From: Diogma glabrata | Taxonomy: Eukaryota; Arthropoda; Insecta; Diptera; Cylindrotomidae | DNA: 64,000 nucleotides | Reading direction: 5' to 3' | NCBI GenBank assembly: GCA_963693315.1 | Contig: OY856187.1 | Coordinates: forward strand, 117,407,166-117,471,165 | Shown: piece by piece, positions 31,850-43,030 of the stretch | How the letters are laid out: each line of letters starts with the position of its first letter | Numbering within the stretch: the stretch's first letter is position 1 | Notes under the pieces: model-generated | Database searches by the model: none | What the model was told of the DNA's origin: nothing | The model's input: the letters and a program-made list of their open reading frames with translations, nothing else | Made by a program: the position numbers and the translations under genes

Positions 31850-34370
31850 TTATATTTTTTTTTTTTAAATAAAAAGTGTTGTGTTATAGGGTTTAGAATA
31901 TGTGTCACAACAACACACAAACACCTTTTAAGACCTAGGTCCCACAACAACCTGCGTTCCAAGGTATTGATGAACGCTTTTTTTAAACCTCTGCGGATTG
32001 AAGCCACCTGAGACAGTGGATTCCGGCAAACTATTCCATTTGTATGCAGTTCGGACAAAGAAGTCTTTCTGCGATCTGCTAGTATGACAGCGTGGGATCT
32101 CGACTGTTTGATTGGTTGCGGTAGCCGATTGCCGAGTGGAACGGGGGTAAGAATAAGTTTGAGGCATGATGCTGCTGATTTCATCTGAGCACTGTTGATG
32201 ACGATGTTTGTAAAAAAACAACGAGGTCAGCAACAGTGCGACGATGTTGTAGGGAATCAAGTTTTGATGTCAAAGCTCGATCACCCACAATTCGTATAGC
32301 CCGCTTTTGAAGAGTCCAAGAGGGCCAAGATGGAAACAGAAGCGGCACCCCAAACTTGACAACAGTGCTCCATGCAGGGACAAATATAGGACTTATAAAC
32401 ATGGAGCAATTGGTATGGAGTGAAACATTTTTTGCATCTATTTAGGAGTCCGAGTTTTTTAGATGCGCTTTTTGCCATCGCCATTACATGATCGTTCCAG
32501 AGTAGGTCATTTGAAACTGTGACACCCAATAAACGAATGTTTTTACATTCACCCATTGGTTTATCACACATACTGAATAAAATATCTTTGGGGACCTCGC
32601 TCTTTGATTTGGAAACAATCAACAGCTGTGTTTTGGTAGAGTTGAAATTGACCAGGTTTTGGTCACCCCAATCGGCGACTTTTTTTTAGGTCTTTATTCA
32701 CATTATGGCAGCATCTCTCCGGGCAGGATTAATTCGTTCGTGCATTTTACCTTTTGAAGGAAAGGGCTCGAACGACTTGTGCAGAGTACTATCATCTGCA
32801 AAACTATTTATTGGGTTGCTAGTGATTTTCAACAATTCGTTGATATAAATCAAAAATAGGGTTGGGGACAATACTGAGCCTTGAGGTACACCAGCGTTAA
32901 TTAGTTTAGACTCAGAAGAAAATCCGTCTAAGGAGACCGAAATGTATCGGTTGGATAGAAAATTTAGAATCAGCTTCACAACATTGGGATGAAAACCATA
33001 CGCAACGAGCTTGTTGATTAAGTTGGCATGCCAGACTCGATCGAATGCCTTGGAGATGTCTGAAGCGATAACGTATGTTTCACCACTTTTATCAAGTATG
33101 CTGCTCCAACAATGCGCTACATAGTTTAATAGATCGGTAGTAGATCTTTTGTTTCGAAAACCGTATTGGCTGTCGGCTATTAAATGATTTGCTTCCAGAA
33201 ATTTTGAAATGTGTGTATTAATATAATGCTCGTAGACTTTGGATAGGACCGATAGTAAAGCTATTGGCCTATAATTTGAGATATCGGATTTTGGTCCCAT
33301 TTTGGGGACGGGCTGGACATTTGCAACTTCTTGCACGAGGAAAATATACCAGATTTGTAGGATTGGTAGAATATTTTAGTCAAAGTTGGTGCAAGTTCTT
33401 TAGAAAAGGTTTTTAAAATAATGGGTGGAATATTGTCCATTCCTGAGGCTTTGTTGATGTTTAACCCCTTTAAAAATGTATCGACTATTTTGGGTTTGAA
33501 GTGAAGTTCATTCATATTAACTCCTGAAGACTGGATTTGGGGTGGACAGTGGAATTCAGAGCAAAGCGTTCAGCGAACAAGTTAGCTTTTCTTGCGGGAT
33601 CATTGACGATTAAATCACCATCAATAATAGGGGGAATAGAAGATTTTGTACCAGAATTTAAAGAATTAATGGCACTGTAGAAACTCTTGTCAGAAATAGA
33701 CATAGAAGTAAGTTTTGAAGCTTTCGCTCTGTCATTTTCGGACTTTTCGTTTGAGATAATCTGGTTAGATATTTTGTTGGCCTTTAGATATCGGGATTGA
33801 TTAGCGGGAGCTTTGTTATGAATCCAAATATTAAATGATCTACGTTTGTTTCTAAGTGATCTTTGGCAGCTTTCGAATACAAGTATTTTTGTTTGGGTTT
33901 TACTATGGAGAAAGGGACAAATTTATTGATAGCAAATTGAATGGTTTCTGTAAAGTTTTGAGCCGAAACATTTACATTGTCAGTGTAAAAACAATGACGG
34001 TCGAAAGGGAAACCATGGAAAAAATTTTGAAGACCACTCTTATCCATTTTTGAGTAGTAAAATATTTTACGGGGCTTGGGAGCTGTAGTTTTAAGTAAAT
34101 CAGTTTTGATAACTGGTGAAATTAAATAATGATCAGAATTTCCAATACTACCTTTCGCGACATCGACACTCGTAATATCTGGCATTGTAGTAAGATAGAG
34201 ATCTAAAACAAAACTATTATTACTATTGTCAACATCGTCGGTCGATTTGGAGAATTCCAACCATGATTTGTTGTGGACGTTGAAGTCACCGGTAACGATA
34301 ACTTCACAATTAGGGGACTTCACAGAAATCAAGGTTTTTTTTATGCTTAATAGGTTATATTTCATGCTTA
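31850..34370 (-). mobile_element. LINE F (jockey/CR1-like), endonuclease tail to poly(A), decayed
   Basis: Minus-strand frames run from the endonuclease (VIVTGDFNVHNKSWLEF, GSIGNSDHYLISPVI, about 34300-34100) through a linker to RT. RT motifs are NKASGMDNIPPIIL, YRPIALLSVLSKVYEHYI, YGFRNKRSTTDLLNYV, SDISKAFDRVWHANLI, GSVLSPTLFLIYINEL and FADDSTLH (about 32800). Late motifs follow: RLLGVTVSNDLLWNDHV, CMEHCCQVWG, and LDSLQHRRTVADLVVF. The 3' UTR ends in an A-run (T-run at 31853-31866 on the plus strand). Frameshifts at about 32630, 33300 and 33515 disrupt it. The 5' part of the endonuclease is missing. Confidence 0.85.
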
Positions 34371-35085
34371 AATTACGTTAATTCTCAACCGTGAATAAGC
34401 CAGGTGTATTATATACTTATAAGGTATACTTGTTCAAAAAATCACTAAAGTGCTTATTATGAATATTACTCTATGAATTTTATACATATAGTGTACGTAG
34501 CATGACTAATTAGGAATAGAGAAATAACTTTGTTGAAAAAATATTGTATACTTATTAGATAGCAAAATATGACTATAAGGAACAATATTTTTTGTAAAAT
34601 ATCATGCCTCTTATTTATAAAATTATGGCGCTTAGGAATAATAAATTATAGAACACGTATTTCTGTTCCTAGCTTTACAAGTATAGAATAAACCTTATGC
34701 ACGGACAGAAATCTAGGTTTTTTATGCTTAATAGGGTATATTTCATGCTTAAATTACGTTGATTTTCAACCATGAATAAGCCAGGTGTATTATATACTTA
34801 TAAGGAATACTATTTTGAAAAATTACTATGGAGCTTGTTATGAATATTATTCATAATTTTATGAATATTGGGTACATAGCATGACCAGTAGGAACAAACA
34901 AAAAATTTGCTGTACAAAATTTGTATACTTATTAGAGAATAAAATATAACTACTTTTTATAAAAAAACATGCCTCTTATTCATAAATTTATGTCGCTTAG
35001 GAAATAAATAAAATATTTAACCAGGGTTTGTGGTTTTTTCATATTCCTAGCATTTGATGAAGTCTTCTAAACCTGTCATATACAT
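34335..35085. repeat. Two-copy tandem repeat, period about 381 bp
   Basis: TTATGCTTAATAGG starts at 34341 and again at 34722. Both are followed by TATTTCATGCTTAAATTACG and AATAAGCCAGGTGTATTATA. Similarity continues through CATGCCTCTTATT (about 34610 and 34970). The first unit abuts the 5' end of LINE F. This resembles two monomers of an AT-rich satellite. Confidence 0.8.
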
Positions 35086-35329
35086 ATATTTCAATTATAT
35101 TTACTATTATCGTGTATTTACATTTATCTATCATTTGAATGAAGGGAACACCACTTACTTTTAATAGTCATACCCATATACGTTTTAAAGATTATGTTTA
35201 CAGAAGCTACCCAATGATCACTAACTAACAGAATGAAATTATTCTTCGCTTGTAGTTTATATATATACAACTCAAATTCCACAAAAAAGTCTAGTGAATT
35301 TTAAAATCTATCCCTTATTTAGATCTATT

Positions 35330-35580
35330 TCATGCTCATTTTGAAATACAACATGATCATTAGGTATGAAAAATTATATTTTTGTTATTTATTTGTTTGT
35401 GACTTGCAATCACAGTTTCGTTTCTTTTAATATTTTATGCGAGGTTTTTCTATTCCACGAGTTCAAAAAAATGTATGCCTTAAAGTCATGGATATTGCAA
35501 TAATATTATAAAAAGTGGTTATCAGGAATAAACATTTATAATTTATAAAAATTATTTAGAAATTTACAATTTAGGAAAAT
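35330..35580 (+). repeat. Satellite-like repeat, direct copy of 44290-44540
   Basis: ATGGATATTGCAATAATATT and ATAAAAAGTGGTTATC near 35480-35520 recur almost unchanged near 44448-44485 in the same orientation. Both are preceded by a GCATGAAAAATTAT-like and a CATGACT/CACGAGTT-like block. GACTTGCAATCA lies inside this copy but follows the core at 44520, as expected of consecutive monomers. Confidence 0.7.
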
Positions 35581-37011
35581 AAATAATATAAATGTATGTA
35601 AATATTTATTACTAATATATTTTGAACTTTCCCTGAAAAATAAAATCTATATTCACAAAATAAAGTTGCATATAGAACAATAATTTTTGACTATAAAATA
35701 CCTTTCGACAGTTTCTTCACTATCAATAAATAGAGAATATGAATATAAATTAAAAGAGAATATAAATAAATACCGTTTGATTCTATTACCGTTTGATTGT
35801 AATATAATTATTTTGTGGTTTTAGGTAGATTTCATATAATAATCTACCTATTGGAGTGCTTCATCTCAGAATTTCGGAAAAATTTTGGTGGCAAACGACT
35901 ACATATGATAAGCGGAGACGGAAAATAAAAATGAAAAAAAGTTTATATATAATGGGTAATTCTTTTATAAACCGAACAGATTTGGACAAAATCTGACCGA
36001 CCCATTTTTGTTTTGGCTGAAATTTTTTTTAGGGGTTTTTTATCGAAAAAAAAATATACGTGTTCGAGGATTTTTTTTTTGGAAAATAGTGCTGTTTTAA
36101 ATTTTGAGAATTTCGTGATTTTTGACTTGAAGACTTATTTTCAAAAATTCATAACTTCGGTTTTACAGAAGATAAAAGCTTTTTCTTTTTTTATTTGCAA
36201 GTTAAAAAATGGAATTTTTTAAAAATAAATATTTTCAACTAAAGTTATTAACGAACTCTTATTGTTATAAACAAATAAAATGTTAAAATAAAATTTTAAC
36301 CATTGCCCCGTCCCACCCATGAAATTAATTTTTAATATAATCATCGTATTCAACGTTCAATTTCCTATAAAAAAAAGTATTTTTTTTAATGGAGATATGA
36401 TAAGAGAGTTATGAGAATAACAGTAAATGTTAGAAATAAATTAATTTATCGAGCGCGGGACGACAAAAAAATCTATATATATGGGTCATTCTTTTACATA
36501 CCGAACAGATTAGGACAAAATGTGACTAAGACATTTTTGATTCAGCTGAAAATTTTTTTACGGGTTCTATATAAACATAACGATATACTTGTTTGAGGAT
36601 TTTTTTTTAGGGAAAATAGAGCGGTTCTAAATGTCGAGAATTTTGTGATTTTTCGCTTGAAGACTTGTTTTCAGAGATTCATAACTTTGGTTCTGGCAAA
36701 GATAGACACTTTTTGTCTATTTTATTTTAAAGAATAGAGATGCAATTTAAAAAAAGTGTTATTTATAAAAATTATTAACAAATCCTATTGTTATAAACAA
36801 ATAAAATGTTAAAATCAATTTTTAGTCATTATCTAACAAAAATAAAGAGTGTTTAGTATGATCATCGTATTCTACGTTCAATTTTCAATAAGAAACGTGT
36901 ATTTAATTAATGGAGGAATGAGTTTTACTGTTAGAAATAAACTAATTTATCGAGCGCGAGACGAGGAAAAATTTTATAAATGTTTGTCGTCCGGCGCTGG
37001 AAAAATTAACT

Positions 37012-37048
<37 letters not shown>

Positions 37049-37162
37049 GCACAACGGCTCTCGCCATAAAGTGCTGTGGCATTTATTTAGAGATCAAAAT
37101 TAATTACAGATTACATATATACTACATATCTTAAAATTACTATAGAATTTTAATCCAACTAA

Positions 37163-40100
37163 TTATATTATAATTTCATTCTTAAAAATAAAGTCCAAAA
37201 TTTCCTTAATTGAAGATATATCGTGTAAGTTGATGACTCTTAAGACTTCATAAGGTGGAGTGTATTCCTTTTCCGTCAGTGTAGATATAATATGCGAGTG
37301 ATCGAACCTAGGACAATCCCACAAAAGATGGTTAACTGACTCTATGCTATTTTGACAATCGCAAATATTACTATCTGAAATATTCAACTTATATAGATGT
37401 TCTTTGGTTCTTGAGTGTCCAGTAATAATGCGGTTCAAAATGTTTCTTTCTCCGCGTGTAAAGAAAGTGGCTCCTTCAAAGACAAATGGACTCTTTAGTC
37501 CTACTTTTGGCTGCTGTATATAATAATAACGCCCCCTGATATCAGAATCCCATTCGGTTTGCCATTTATTCTTAAGCTCCTGCGAATATTTTCTTGTTAT
37601 CTCCTGCAAATTACAGCTAAGCCTTAAATCCCCTTGCGTTTCCGACATTCCTGCTAACTCGTCCACGGCTTCGTTACCTCTAATCCCAACATGTGAAGGA
37701 ACCCACATAAACGATATGATGTAGTTTGTTTGGTTAAGACTTGCAACCTCTTTTTTTAAATCTCTTATCAACTGCGTAAACCTTGCTGGATGATTTACGT
37801 TGTGTAGAGTATTTAGAACTGCCTGGCTATCACTAACAATGCAGAATTTACCGGGTTGATGAGATTGTTTGATATGTTTAACAGCCTGAGTAATTGCTAC
37901 GAGCTCCACATCAAATATTGTGCCAATATTTATTTGCCAATTGTGTTTGTAACAGTCGGGGTGGATCACGGCCGCCCTTCGACAATTATTTTTAATTGAT
38001 CCATCAGTATAAATAAACGTTGTATCATGTTCATATTTAGAGATTACCACGGTGAAAATGTTTTTGTGTACCTCTTTTGAGAAATTACTTTTATGGAGTA
38101 CCATTTCTTTTTTGTAGGAGAAGTCGACTCGTAGTGGTAGCATCATTGTTTTTTGATGGTAAAAAAACCATGGTATATTAGGTTTCAGGTGTGAAAGTTT
38201 TATTTTTTCAAAAATATTAGCTATCTGCAGTTGTGGTTGGATAATTGCTAGCTGTGTGTACGTTTCCAGTACTTGTTGTTTATTGTATAGAAAACATTTG
38301 GCAAAAAATTTTTGTTGCAGAAAGACTAGCCTTAATTCTAACGGTGGAATGTTGCCTAGAACTTCTAAAGTATTAGTAGGAGTAGATTTCATGCATCCCA
38401 AGCATATTCTAAGTGATTTCCACTGAACTCTTGCCACTTTAATCACATGAGTCTTGGGAGCTTGTAAAATGGCCGGGGGGAAATATTCGATTACAGATCT
38501 AACTAAACATTTATAAAGTATTTCTAAGCTATTACTACCATTTCCCCATTTAGTACTGCTAATGGTTTTAAGAAGGTTCATCGATGATTGTATTCTTTTT
38601 AAAATGTTTTCAATATGCAACTTCCAATTGAGTTTCCTGGTAATTTCGACACCTAAGTATTTGACTCTTTCCACCACACGTAGGATTGAATCATTTATAA
38701 AGATCTGAATATTAGGAGCTGCATGACTACGTGATATTGGAAGTATGGAAGATTTCGATGGAGAGATTGCAAATCCATTTTCGCAACTCCATTTATTGAT
38801 GCCAGAAATTCCCTGTTGTAGTGATTGTTCTGCTTCTTCTGTTGTTTTAGCTATTGTATATATAGTAATATCATCCGCATATATTATAAGAGGTGTAATA
38901 CGTCTATCAATGTATTTATCAATATCTGCCATCAAAACATTAAAGAGGATTGGGCTTAAAGCAGATCCTTGTGGGATACCAATGTATGATGATCTCTTCA
39001 AAGTCTCACTCTTAGTATGAAATACAAGTTCTCTGAACTGTAAAAGCTTGTAAATGATATTGATGCATTTCTGTGGCAATTGCAGCCGCTCCAGTTTTCC
39101 ACATATTATATTTATAAGTGCATTATCAAAAGCAGATGAGAGATCCAAAAACCCAGTGATCATTACTGTCTTTTGGGCTAGTGAAAGGTATCCTTTACTT
39201 ATCAAGTGGTTAAGACAGTCTATAGAGCTTCTTCCACCTCGAAAGCCATACATATATTCTGGGAAGACTTTTTGTACTTCCAGAAAACTTTCCAGTCTAA
39301 ATTTAATCATTTTTTCTAAAAGCTTTCTAAAGCATAGTAAAAGACAAATTGGTCTATAAGAGCTTACGGCATCAGAATCACTATTTGGTTTTAGCAAAAG
39401 CTTGACCAAACACGATGACCAGCTTGTTGGGCAGACTCCTTCTTTAAAGATTTGGTTATAAATACTTAACAGAAAAATCTTACCTGAATTTGGTAGATGT
39501 TTTATTAGTTTATAATTTATTTTATCTATTCCCGCCGCTGTATTTCGAGTGCTATTAAGCGCAAGATTTAACTCTTCCATAGAAAAATCCTCACACAAAG
39601 AAGGATTTTGTTCTATTTCTAGTAGGTAATTCGTTGAGCCAAATTCTATTTGAGGGGTATAAAGGTGAAAACACCCTATCGGAGCTAGTTTATTTGCCAT
39701 TTTGGTCACAATTTCTGAGCTAATATGCTGGTTTGTATCCCCTTCTGATCCGCGAAAATGATTGACCATTTTCCAGGTTTTTCTCATTGATTTATCATTT
39801 TTAATTGATTCACAGTATTTATTCCAACTATCCTTCTTGGATTCTTTGAAGAACTTTTTAGCTTTTGCACAAACTCTTTTGTACTCTATAAAGCTGGCTA
39901 TTGTTCCAGTTTTTTGAAATTTTTTAAACGACTCAGATCTTTGGTTTTTATGCTCAGTACACTTATTGTTCCACCAATAGATGCTATAACTGTGTTTTTG
40001 CTTCGTTTGAGATTCATCAACTGATTGATCGATAATGTTCATAAAGTAGTCATACTTCTCTTGCATATTGGAGATATTGCAATTAGAGCTGAGACATTCA

Positions 40101-40873
40101 TCCACTTTCGCTGAAAACTTATTCCAAATGACGTTTGTACGGTAATTATCAGTGACTTTTTTTGAATTATCAAGAGTAATTGAGACAAGAATAGCGACGT
40201 GGTCGCTGATCCCTGTATTATTTAGGCATTTCCACTTCATTCCAAGACTGATATCACTGCTACATAGTGAGAGATCGACTGCACTCCCTAACGATGGGGG
40301 CGCTGCTACTCTTGTTATACAACCATCATTCAAGCAGACTATTGAATTATTATCCATGGCATCTAATAGTCTTGCACCTCTAGTATTTCTGTTGAAGCAG
40401 CCCCAAGCTAACTCGTGTGCATTGAAATCCCCTAATATTATGGAATGTCTTGGTAGCGAGGTAAACAACTTTTCAAAATCTTCTCCTGCTATATCTACAT
40501 TTGGTGGTATGTACACTGATAAGATAGAGATTTCTTTTTGATTCAAATAAAATTTTACTCCAATGTTTTCTATTTTTGATATATTAAACTGTATTTCTTT
40601 TGCCAGGTACCTCTCACGAACACCAATTAGTACACCTCCACCTCTTGCTGATATTCGATCCCTTCTAAATATTTTAAATCCAGGCAGTATAAATTTCGTC
40701 TCTTCTTTGAACCAGGTCTCACATATAACATAGCAGTCGATCTCTTCTATATGATATAGGCTAATTAATTCAAGTTGTTTGTCTTTCAGGCTGCGGGCGT
40801 TCCATTGCAAGATATTAAACGATGCTTTAGAGCTTTTCATAATTAGAAAACGAAAAGTTGGCAAGAGCTTCAC
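37163..40873 (-). CDS. I-clade LINE ORF2: endonuclease, reverse transcriptase, RNase H (1236 aa)
   Basis: Domain order is AP endonuclease, RT, RNase H, then a small Cys/His motif. Endonuclease: LQWNARSL (about 20), RGGGVLIGVR, IILGDFNAHE and SDHVAILV (to about 225). RT: YRPICLLLCFRKLLEKMI, GFRGGRSSIDCL, FLDLSSAFDNAL, IPQGSALSPILFN (about 636) and YADDITIY (about 667). RNase H: FIYTDGSIKNN (about 956), FDVELVAITQAV, VSDSQAVL and WVPSHVGIRGNEAVDELA (about 1054). CDCQ..SVNHLLWDCPRF lies near the C-terminus. An RNase H within a two-ORF LINE points to the I group. ORF2 overlaps the end of ORF1 by 47 nt in another frame. An internal ATG at codon 12 lies beside the ORF1 stop and may be the real start. 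Confidence 0.9.
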   Translation of the reverse strand: MKLLPTFRFLIMKSSKASFNILQWNARSLKDKQLELISLYHIEEIDCYVICETWFKEETKFILPGFKIFRRDRISARGGGVLIGVRERYLAKEIQFNISKIENIGVKFYLNQKEISILSVYIPPNVDIAGEDFEKLFTSLPRHSIILGDFNAHELAWGCFNRNTRGARLLDAMDNNSIVCLNDGCITRVAAPPSLGSAVDLSLCSSDISLGMKWKCLNNTGISDHVAILVSITLDNSKKVTDNYRTNVIWNKFSAKVDECLSSNCNISNMQEKYDYFMNIIDQSVDESQTKQKHSYSIYWWNNKCTEHKNQRSESFKKFQKTGTIASFIEYKRVCAKAKKFFKESKKDSWNKYCESIKNDKSMRKTWKMVNHFRGSEGDTNQHISSEIVTKMANKLAPIGCFHLYTPQIEFGSTNYLLEIEQNPSLCEDFSMEELNLALNSTRNTAAGIDKINYKLIKHLPNSGKIFLLSIYNQIFKEGVCPTSWSSCLVKLLLKPNSDSDAVSSYRPICLLLCFRKLLEKMIKFRLESFLEVQKVFPEYMYGFRGGRSSIDCLNHLISKGYLSLAQKTVMITGFLDLSSAFDNALINIICGKLERLQLPQKCINIIYKLLQFRELVFHTKSETLKRSSYIGIPQGSALSPILFNVLMADIDKYIDRRITPLIIYADDITIYTIAKTTEEAEQSLQQGISGINKWSCENGFAISPSKSSILPISRSHAAPNIQIFINDSILRVVERVKYLGVEITRKLNWKLHIENILKRIQSSMNLLKTISSTKWGNGSNSLEILYKCLVRSVIEYFPPAILQAPKTHVIKVARVQWKSLRICLGCMKSTPTNTLEVLGNIPPLELRLVFLQQKFFAKCFLYNKQQVLETYTQLAIIQPQLQIANIFEKIKLSHLKPNIPWFFYHQKTMMLPLRVDFSYKKEMVLHKSNFSKEVHKNIFTVVISKYEHDTTFIYTDGSIKNNCRRAAVIHPDCYKHNWQINIGTIFDVELVAITQAVKHIKQSHQPGKFCIVSDSQAVLNTLHNVNHPARFTQLIRDLKKEVASLNQTNYIISFMWVPSHVGIRGNEAVDELAGMSETQGDLRLSCNLQEITRKYSQELKNKWQTEWDSDIRGRYYYIQQPKVGLKSPFVFEGATFFTRGERNILNRIITGHSRTKEHLYKLNISDSNICDCQNSIESVNHLLWDCPRFDHSHIISTLTEKEYTPPYEVLRVINLHDISSIKEILDFIFKNEIII

Positions 40874-42191
40874 TGCAGCGGGACCAGAAATTATCTAACA
40901 GTGGTATCAATATTTTGTCAATAAGACTTATAACCATTTGCGGCAGTTCAAAATCTTTCAAACAGTTTAGTATAGTCTCCCTAAATAAGGAAGGTTGACC
41001 AACATTTTTAAATCCAGGTGGTGTTTGTTTATGGGGTCGTGGTATGCTTGAAGTTTGATTGCTTGTTCTGCTTGAATGAGATCTTTTTGCACCAATATCT
41101 CTAATATTAGATGCTTTCTTCTTCTGCGCTGGCTCAAGCAATGGAAAATCTTCTAAATCTAGTTTTCGTTTAGGGAACACCTTAGACTGCATCCTTGATA
41201 TTGAGGGGTTTACATTATACTCTGCATGTATATCTTCCATTTGGTCACCAGGCATTTTATCACCCAACTCATATAATATTTTAGCGTATGACATATGCCG
41301 ATTATTAGCTGGCCGAGTCTGTTGTCTCTCATTGATTGCTATCCTGACTGGACACGTTACGCTTCCTGTATTGTGCTGATCACCACAATTTTTACACACT
41401 GATATTAATTTCTTGCAGTTTTCTAAAGAATGAGATTCGCCACATTTAGCACAAGTTGGTGAATTGTAGCAATATTTAGCAGTGTGGTTGTACTTAAGGC
41501 AGTTTGAGCAGTGGAGAACTTTCGAAACACGCGGGTACACTGGTATCAGCAAGTTGTATACATTTACATAATTTGGAAGCACTTGACCTTCGAATGTGAT
41601 TCTGGCTGAGTTAGTAGGATATAAACGGCTATTTTCATCTTTTCTCATATTGCGATGGACCTCTAAAATCTTAATATTACTCTGACCTACCAGTCTAGTG
41701 TCTTTGAAAGTTCCGAATCCATCAGACAAAATCTCATTAATATCAGATTTACTATTTAATTTGATAATTCCTTCTACTTCAACATTTGCGGCTGGTATGT
41801 ATATTCTATTTTCTAGCAATATATCATCAAATAAAACGTTATTAGCATCATCCAAATTTTTAAAATCAACCCGTATTTTATGAGCATTAACTGGTTTCAT
41901 ATTTATAATTTTTTCTTTTGTATACTTATTAATTAAATATTTTGTGATTTTCAATGTATTAAAACTTTTTTTATTCATAGCTTGGGCAATATAAACTAAA
42001 TACGGACCTTTATGTGATGAATCATATTTTCTAGCTCTGGCTTTTGGTGTTGACTCATTCAAATCAGGTGTAATATCAGTGGTAAAAGCTGGTTTTGATT
42101 TATCGTTGTCTAGAAAAACATTAGATGAGTTCATATCATCGTCTTCGTCCTCAGAAGACATCATGACGTCAAATAACCAAACACCATACAC
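40827..42191 (-). CDS. I-clade LINE ORF1: Gag-like RNA-binding protein (454 aa)
   Basis: A nucleic-acid chaperone-like protein that would coat the LINE RNA. An acidic N-terminus (SSEDEDDDMNSSN) is followed by an RRM-like region (KGPYLVYIAQAMNKKSF to about 180). Three consecutive zinc knuckles follow near residues 230-280: CSNCLKYNHTAKYC, CAKCGESHSLENC and CKNCGDQHNTGSVTC. The C-terminal third is basic/polar (SRTSNQTSSIPRPHKQ). The frame is open throughout. The first ATG is at 42191; a second one, at codon 10 (MMSSEDED), would give a similar protein. It ends inside ORF2. Confidence 0.88.
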   Translation of the reverse strand: MYGVWLFDVMMSSEDEDDDMNSSNVFLDNDKSKPAFTTDITPDLNESTPKARARKYDSSHKGPYLVYIAQAMNKKSFNTLKITKYLINKYTKEKIINMKPVNAHKIRVDFKNLDDANNVLFDDILLENRIYIPAANVEVEGIIKLNSKSDINEILSDGFGTFKDTRLVGQSNIKILEVHRNMRKDENSRLYPTNSARITFEGQVLPNYVNVYNLLIPVYPRVSKVLHCSNCLKYNHTAKYCYNSPTCAKCGESHSLENCKKLISVCKNCGDQHNTGSVTCPVRIAINERQQTRPANNRHMSYAKILYELGDKMPGDQMEDIHAEYNVNPSISRMQSKVFPKRKLDLEDFPLLEPAQKKKASNIRDIGAKRSHSSRTSNQTSSIPRPHKQTPPGFKNVGQPSLFRETILNCLKDFELPQMVISLIDKILIPLLDNFWSRCSEALANFSFSNYEKL

Positions 42192-42323
42192 TAAGTTTTT
42201 CCGTATAAATGTTTATTCAGAAAAATGATTTTATTTTAATTTAAAATACTTGACAAAAAAGAATATTTTTTTCAACTTTTATAAAAACGACTTTTTACTA
42301 CGGTAGTACGAAATCGAATGATG

Positions 42324-42357
<34 letters not shown>

Positions 42358-43030
42358 AACTTATTTGTAACAGTAAAACTCATTTCTTCATTAACTAAAT
42401 ATACGTTTCTTATTGAAAATTGAACGTAGAATACGATGATTACACTAAACACTATTTATTCTAGATAATGGCTAAAAATTGATTTTAAAATTTTGTTTGT
42501 TTATAACAATAGGAATTTGTTAATAATTTTTATAAATAACACTTTTTTTTTAAATTGCATTTCTATTCTTTAAAATGAAATCGGCAAAAAGTGTCTATCT
42601 TTGCCAGAAGCAAAGTTATGAATCTTTGAAAACAAGTCTTCAAGCCAAAAATCACAAAATTCTCGACATTTTGAACCGCTCTATTAAAGTTAAAGTTTAA
42701 TTTTAACATTTTATTTGTTTATAACAATAGGGATTTGTTAATAACTTTAGTTGAAAATATTTATTTTTAAAAAACTCTATAACTTTCAAATAAAAAAAGA
42801 AAAAGCTTTTATCTTCTATAAAACCAAAGTTATGAATTTTTGAAAATAAGTCTTCAAGCCAAAAATCACGAAATTCTCAAAATTTAAAACAGCTCTATTT
42901 TCCAAAAAAAAAAATCCTCGAACACGTATATCTTTTTTTTCGATAAAAACCCCCTAAAAACAATTTCAGCCAAATCAAAAATGGGTTGGTCATAAAGGTG
43001 TTCGGTTTATAAAAGAATTACCCATATATA

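Larger units (their letters stand above)
37014..42355 (-). mobile_element. Full-length I-clade LINE with target duplication
   Basis: The element has intact ORF1 and ORF2, a short 3' UTR (37045-37162) and a 31-nt A-tail (T-run at 37014-37044). AAAAATTAACTTATTT stands at 37001-37016 and 42351-42366, a target duplication of about 16 bp. The element sits between the arms of a foldback repeat, whose uninterrupted relative at 57700 has the corresponding site. The 5' end near 42323 is followed by an unexpected 32-nt A-run before the duplication. Presence of both ORFs, RNase H and a tail indicates a recent insertion with potential activity. Confidence 0.9.
35945..43030. repeat. Foldback element with two-unit arms, split by an I-clade LINE
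   Basis: The left arm is 35945-37000 and the right arm 42360-43030. The outer ends are inverse: GGGTAATTCTTTTATAAACC on the left and its complement, ending ATTACCC, on the right. Each arm contains subunits of roughly 480 bp: (C/T)GAACAGATT.GGACAAAAT, GGCTGAAA, a GAAGACTTATTTTCA block, AATAAAATGTTAAAAT, and a GAGCGCGGGACGAC end. The right arm is shorter, as if part was deleted near 42685. A second copy without the LINE lies at 56885-58685. There is no coding capacity apart from the inserted LINE. Confidence 0.8.

Noticed and set aside
36013..36222. AT-rich plus-strand ORF in the foldback arm
   Set aside because: Part of a non-coding subunit that recurs in four places with disrupted frames.
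38745..40541. Plus-strand ORFs inside the I-clade LINE
   Set aside because: Antisense shadows of ORF2; composition mirrors the real frame.
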